Position numbers and translations under genes: made by a program. DNA of 64,000 nt from Cellvibrio fontiphilus_A (GTDB lineage Bacteria > Pseudomonadota > Gammaproteobacteria > Pseudomonadales > Cellvibrionaceae), in the NCBI RefSeq assembly GCF_042646205.1, contig NZ_JBHRTF010000004.1, forward strand, positions 930,001 through 994,000, read 5' to 3'. Positions 60,541 through 64,000 of this stretch are shown in pieces (positions within the stretch are counted from its first letter, which is position 1; the number at the start of each line of letters is the position of its first letter). The notes under the pieces were generated by a model. It was not told the origin of the DNA. It saw only the letters and a program-made list of their open reading frames with translations, and did no database searches.

Positions 60541-60763
60541 TAAGTTGGAGCCTTATGCTGTACTGATTGCTTCTAGTTATATCAGTAATTTTTTTAAGTG
60601 GATTTTTTGTTTTGTATCAAGCAATCGCAGCAACAGCATAAAAATTTTCGACCGCTTGGTTATTGCTGCAAGCATCTAAAAATAAACCTGCTACTTTTAA
60701 ACATACGAATGGATGACAGGAGCGGTTAAAGCCCTGTTAAGTAATGCAGGGGATTTCAACCTT

Positions 60764-61912
60764 ATGCCGATCAAGCAAGCACTGGTGATACTGCTGGCCC
60801 TTTGTGGGGGTTCGGCTTTAGGCATATGGATTCACCCGGTATTGGCGGCGATTTTTGCTACGTCGGTATTAGCCCTTTACCAGCAGTTTGGAATTCAGTT
60901 GTTGGCTATGTCTGCGGGCGCTAGTTCAACTGCCACTGCAACATCTGAAATATTGCCGCATTTAAGTGGCGCATCTCTCGAAGCTACCAGCCAAATCCTG
61001 GACTCTACCCTGAGGGAGACCGGGCAGAACCTGAATGCACAAATCGCTATCCAATCGGATGCGATACAGGTGTTGGTGCAGTCGTTTAGTACCATTAAAA
61101 ATCTTCTTGACCAACAGCAACTTTACTTAAGTCAACTGCTTTATGAAGGCGATACCGATAAAAACACTATATCTGCACGCATGAGTTTATTCGCAGAAAA
61201 TACTTATGATTTATTAAATCGTTTTGTCGATACCACTGTAGAAATCAGTGCGTCTTCAATGGAGCTTGTTGAAAAGGTAGGGAAAATTGCCGATCAAATG
61301 CCCGATGTAATCCGCGCATTAAAAGATATAGATCAAATCGCCTCACAAACTAATTTACTTGCACTCAATGCCGCCATTGAAGCTGCCCGAGCGGGAGAGG
61401 CTGGGCGCGGTTTTGCGGTAGTTGCTGATGAGGTTAGGGCGCTCTCCAATCGTTCAGCCGGTTTTAGCCGCGATATCCAGCAACAATTAGGTGGAATTGC
61501 TAATGCAATTGCCGATTTGGATCAGGTTGTGGGCACAGTTGCATCGCAAGATATGACTTATGTACTACTGGCAAAAGCAGAAATGCAAAAAATAAGTAAT
61601 CAGCTAATTGCTAAAGCCGATTCTGACCAGAAAACCACACAACAGTTGGAGTTGTTGGTGGTTGAATTGGTTGAAGCATTAAACAACGCGACACGTGCAT
61701 TGCAGTACGAAGATATGTCCAAACAAAATCTGGACTACAGCATTTGCCTGTTGAATGAATTGCTACCGCTGATTGCACAACTCAACAGTGTATCCAAGCA
61801 TCCCCAAGCACTGGAAGCAGAGCTGGCTAAATATCAGGTAAGTGAATCACGCAACAAACACAATCCCGTATCTGCATCGTCAATTGTCAGTGGTTCGGTG
61901 GATTTATTTTAA
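60764..61912 (+). CDS. Receptor-like signalling protein lacking a sensor domain
   Basis: The product is 382 residues from the ATG at 60764, where GGGGA lies nine bases upstream; an ATG at 60713 would add 17 residues. Two close hydrophobic stretches (about 3-45) put almost nothing in the periplasm. A central segment matches the chemoreceptor tip, AAIEAARAGEAGRGFAVVADEVRALS, with the surrounding coiled coil. There is no HAMP or sensor domain, and the tail is shortened. It is the first gene of a four-gene run with two STAS genes and a response regulator/phosphatase, spaced by 16, 29 and 17 bases. It probably signals to that module or to a Che system; which is not shown. Confidence 0.85.
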   Translation: MPIKQALVILLALCGGSALGIWIHPVLAAIFATSVLALYQQFGIQLLAMSAGASSTATATSEILPHLSGASLEATSQILDSTLRETGQNLNAQIAIQSDAIQVLVQSFSTIKNLLDQQQLYLSQLLYEGDTDKNTISARMSLFAENTYDLLNRFVDTTVEISASSMELVEKVGKIADQMPDVIRALKDIDQIASQTNLLALNAAIEAARAGEAGRGFAVVADEVRALSNRSAGFSRDIQQQLGGIANAIADLDQVVGTVASQDMTYVLLAKAEMQKISNQLIAKADSDQKTTQQLELLVVELVEALNNATRALQYEDMSKQNLDYSICLLNELLPLIAQLNSVSKHPQALEAELAKYQVSESRNKHNPVSASSIVSGSVDLF

Positions 61913-61928
61913 ACTCAAGGGGTAACTA

Positions 61929-62210
61929 ATGACTCAAACAGCGGCTGTCATCCGTATGCCAAAGCGGTTCGATTATTCATCAAGCGGTGAGTTTAATGCA
62001 GCCATCGCAGCGGCCTTAAAGCAAGGCGGCAACATTACGCTGGACTGCATTGAAATGGAATATATCGACAGCGCCGGCATAGGTTTACTTGTTATGTCCA
62101 ACAAAAAAGTGCAGGCCAATAACGGCAAACTAATTATGAGTAATCTGAAATCTGCACCCAAAGAAATACTGGGTTTAGCAAATATCCAAAAGATTATCGA
62201 TATAGATTAG
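61929..62210 (+). CDS. STAS-domain anti-anti-sigma factor
   Basis: The product is 93 residues, one STAS domain. The phosphorylation site is Ser48 in EYIDSAGIGLLV, the standard D-S-x-G loop. Such proteins bind a serine kinase/anti-sigma factor when unphosphorylated. It starts at the ATG at 61929, 16 bases after the receptor-like gene. In the Pseudomonas HsbR-HsbA system a protein of this type is controlled by the phosphatase/kinase encoded next to it. Confidence 0.93.
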   Translation: MTQTAAVIRMPKRFDYSSSGEFNAAIAAALKQGGNITLDCIEMEYIDSAGIGLLVMSNKKVQANNGKLIMSNLKSAPKEILGLANIQKIIDID

Positions 62211-62239
62211 CAAGCGCTGCAGCGCTATTTGGAGTTGTT

Positions 62240-62527
62240 ATGAGTGAGAGGGCGGTAGTGGTTTTACCTGTAAGATTCGATTACGGGTACCACAAAGAGT
62301 TTCAAAAACAATGTGCATCCTGTATCGATAACCCGGCTATCAATGAAATTGTCTTTGATTTTGGTCGGGTAGATTATTTGGACAGTGCTGCGCTGGGCAT
62401 GATGATGATGTGGCAGCGCCGGGCTTCTGCGGCAAATAAAAAAATGTATATCAAGGGGGCTAAGGGAGCGACAGCGCAAATACTGGATATGGCAAATATG
62501 CAACGCATATTTGAATACCTCACATAA
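62240..62527 (+). CDS. Second STAS-domain protein
   Basis: The product is 95 residues, another STAS domain, with Ser49 in DYLDSAALGMMMM as the likely phosphorylation site. It differs widely from the first STAS protein, so the two are not a recent duplication. A run of four Met follows the site. It lies 29 bases after the first and 17 before the response regulator gene. Confidence 0.93.
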   Translation: MSERAVVVLPVRFDYGYHKEFQKQCASCIDNPAINEIVFDFGRVDYLDSAALGMMMMWQRRASAANKKMYIKGAKGATAQILDMANMQRIFEYLT

Positions 62528-62544
62528 AAAACCGGCGATCACAC

Positions 62545-64000
62545 ATGACTGAATTGATGTCGGAAAAATCCCTATCTATTTTGGTGGTCGATGATGACCA
62601 ACTACTCAACCAGCTATTGTGTGAGTTTTTATTCAGTAAAGGCTTGAATACAGTGTCGGTATACAGTTTGGCAGAAGCTGAACGGACACTAAAAAAAGCG
62701 GGTGAGATTGACCTGGTGTTGCTTGATTATGATTTAGGTGACGGTACAGGTTTGGATTTGATGCGCAGCTTGGCCAAAGACTCGACCTATTCAGTGCCGC
62801 CGGTGATGATGATCTCTGTTAATGAAGATCCGGAGTTTTTGGAAAATTGTTTTTCGTGCGGTATTGCTGACTACATTATTAAGCCGGTTAATCTTTCATT
62901 GTTGGCGTTAAAAGTACGTGCTTTGATCAACTCGGTTGCTATGCAAAAACTGATTAGTTTGCAAAACGCTGAGCTTGCTCATTTCAAGCGTGAGTCAGAG
63001 CGCGAGGAAGCCGTTGCTAAATTTATTTATGAATATCTACTCGGGCAAAATAGTCAGCGTGTAGAGGGTGTTGAAACCTGGCTGCAGTCCTCCTCGTCAT
63101 TCAGCGGCGATATTGCCATGGCGCGAACGTCTCCCAGTGGCGATTTGTATTTCATGCTGGCAGATGCCACAGGTCATGGTCTATCTGCAGCTATTACCAT
63201 TATGCCGGCGGTATCCATCTTTAACAGTATGGTTGCCAAAGGTTTTCATCTTCAGCCAATTGTCACTGAGCTTAATAAGAAGCTCAGTCGCGATACTCCC
63301 CCCGATCGATTTGTAGCAGCGTTGATTATTCATGTCCAACAGGGCACGGGTGAATTACACATCTGGAACGGCGGAATGCCAACTGCTTACTGGGTTAGCG
63401 CCGGCAAGATTCTGCAGTCATTCCGCTCGCGGCACATGGCACTTGGCATACTGGATGATCATCAATTCGATTCAACAGTAGAAACCTTTCGTTATCCCAA
63501 AACCGGTTTTCTTTTTGGTTGTACAGACGGTCTGCTGGAAGCAGCCGATGCTACCGGGGAGAGTTTTTCCATGCGCCGGGTGGTGGAGATTATCGAAACC
63601 GAACCTGAAAATTTGCACCATGAATTAATTTCGGCGCTGAAGATTCACACAGGGCAGGCGCGTTTTAATGACGATGTTTCTATGTGTACGCTCACACCAA
63701 GTCAGATGCTCTTGGGTAATTCCATATTATTAGCAGGCCAGGGCCTGCGAGGAAAAATCGCCGAAGGCTTTGGGCACTTTTCCTGGGCAATTGAATTGTC
63801 CGGGCGCCAGATTGCTGAATGTGAAATTCCGCCCCTGGCGAATAAATTTTTGCAGTATATCGGTTTGGAAAAAAACATTTGCCAGATTGTTTTTTTAATT
63901 GTGAGTGAAATGGTGAGCAATGCTATTGATCACGGCATATTGCGGCTTGAATCTGCACTTAAAGAAAAAGAAGATGGTTTCGACCTCTATTTTCAGGAGC
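62545..64000 (+). CDS. Response regulator with PP2C phosphatase and histidine-kinase-like ATPase domains (HsbR-like, partial)
   Basis: From the ATG at 62545 the frame is open to the right edge (485 codons) and continues beyond it. A receiver domain (about 10-125) has the acidic DDD at 16-18, phospho-acceptor Asp61 and the Lys of IIKPV. A PP2C/SpoIIE domain (about 185-385) has SGDIAMA, DATGHGLSAA, GCTDGLLE and FNDDVSM, so its metal site is complete. A HATPase domain begins after about 400, with EMVSNAIDHG as the N-box. The order matches Pseudomonas HsbR, which dephosphorylates or phosphorylates the STAS protein HsbA in response to phosphorelay input. The C-terminus is not in view. Confidence 0.92.
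   Translation, partial: MTELMSEKSLSILVVDDDQLLNQLLCEFLFSKGLNTVSVYSLAEAERTLKKAGEIDLVLLDYDLGDGTGLDLMRSLAKDSTYSVPPVMMISVNEDPEFLENCFSCGIADYIIKPVNLSLLALKVRALINSVAMQKLISLQNAELAHFKRESEREEAVAKFIYEYLLGQNSQRVEGVETWLQSSSSFSGDIAMARTSPSGDLYFMLADATGHGLSAAITIMPAVSIFNSMVAKGFHLQPIVTELNKKLSRDTPPDRFVAALIIHVQQGTGELHIWNGGMPTAYWVSAGKILQSFRSRHMALGILDDHQFDSTVETFRYPKTGFLFGCTDGLLEAADATGESFSMRRVVEIIETEPENLHHELISALKIHTGQARFNDDVSMCTLTPSQMLLGNSILLAGQGLRGKIAEGFGHFSWAIELSGRQIAECEIPPLANKFLQYIGLEKNICQIVFLIVSEMVSNAIDHGILRLESALKEKEDGFDLYFQE

Noticed and set aside
1..64000. CRISPR array, insertion sequence or prophage
   Set aside because: I saw no regularly spaced repeats, transposase, integrase or phage structural gene in any frame.

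Overview
The window is about 64 kb of a gammaproteobacterial chromosome, most like the Cellvibrionaceae (Cellvibrio-like). That guess rests on Pseudomonas-type gene order (glyA-nrdR-rib-nusB-thiL-pgpA, carAB-greA-ftsH-folP-glmM-tpiA-secG-tRNA-Leu, ampDE, groESL, sodB), moderate GC, and a secreted metzincin with the poly-serine linker typical of Cellvibrio. Nearly all of it is vertically inherited housekeeping sequence. I see no phage, IS element, CRISPR array or rRNA operon.

Layout. 1-430: start of a polysaccharide export lipoprotein (- strand, cut by the edge). 852-2117: glyA. 2321-4675: a membrane-anchored protein that looks like a detached protease propeptide, followed by a metzincin protease. 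4760-6217: a Cache-GGDEF diguanylate cyclase. 6337-13676: nrdR, then the riboflavin genes (ribD, ribE, ribBA with a degenerate second half, ribH, and a separate intact ribA) interleaved with nusB, thiL and pgpA. 13723-15480: dapB and a DUF808 membrane protein. 15477-22393: a LysR regulator divergent from dabB-dabA-cysD-DUF6671, a DAB-type inorganic carbon uptake operon with unusual passengers. 22477-28763: Sua5/TsaC, carA, carB, greA. 28858-35172: yhbY, ftsH, folP, glmM, tpiA, secG, tRNA-Leu(GAG). 35228-38137: DTW protein, DUF3530 protein, rpe. 38221-42421: a candidate leader peptide and trpE-trpG-trpD-trpC. 42495-44567: vfr/crp, osmC (yhfA-like), coq7. 44721-50038: a Ycf46-like AAA ATPase, ampD, ampE, yajQ, ampG and an alkyltransferase-like protein. 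50207-54849: DUF481 protein, fxsA, groES-groEL with a sigma-32 promoter, sodB. 55056-60481: a coiled-coil membrane protein, a TorF-like porin, a chemoreceptor, class I fumarase. 60764-64000: a receptor-like signalling protein, two STAS proteins and a response regulator/PP2C/kinase protein (HsbR-like), cut by the right edge.

How the parts fit. The DAB pump would raise internal bicarbonate, and the next genes downstream (Sua5/TsaC and carAB) encode enzymes that consume bicarbonate. AmpD, AmpE and AmpG form a muropeptide recycling set. The last four genes look like a partner-switching module fed by a receptor-like protein. The most unusual points are the DAB operon carrying a CysD without CysN, the split propeptide/protease pair, the candidate trpE leader, and the partner-switching cluster.
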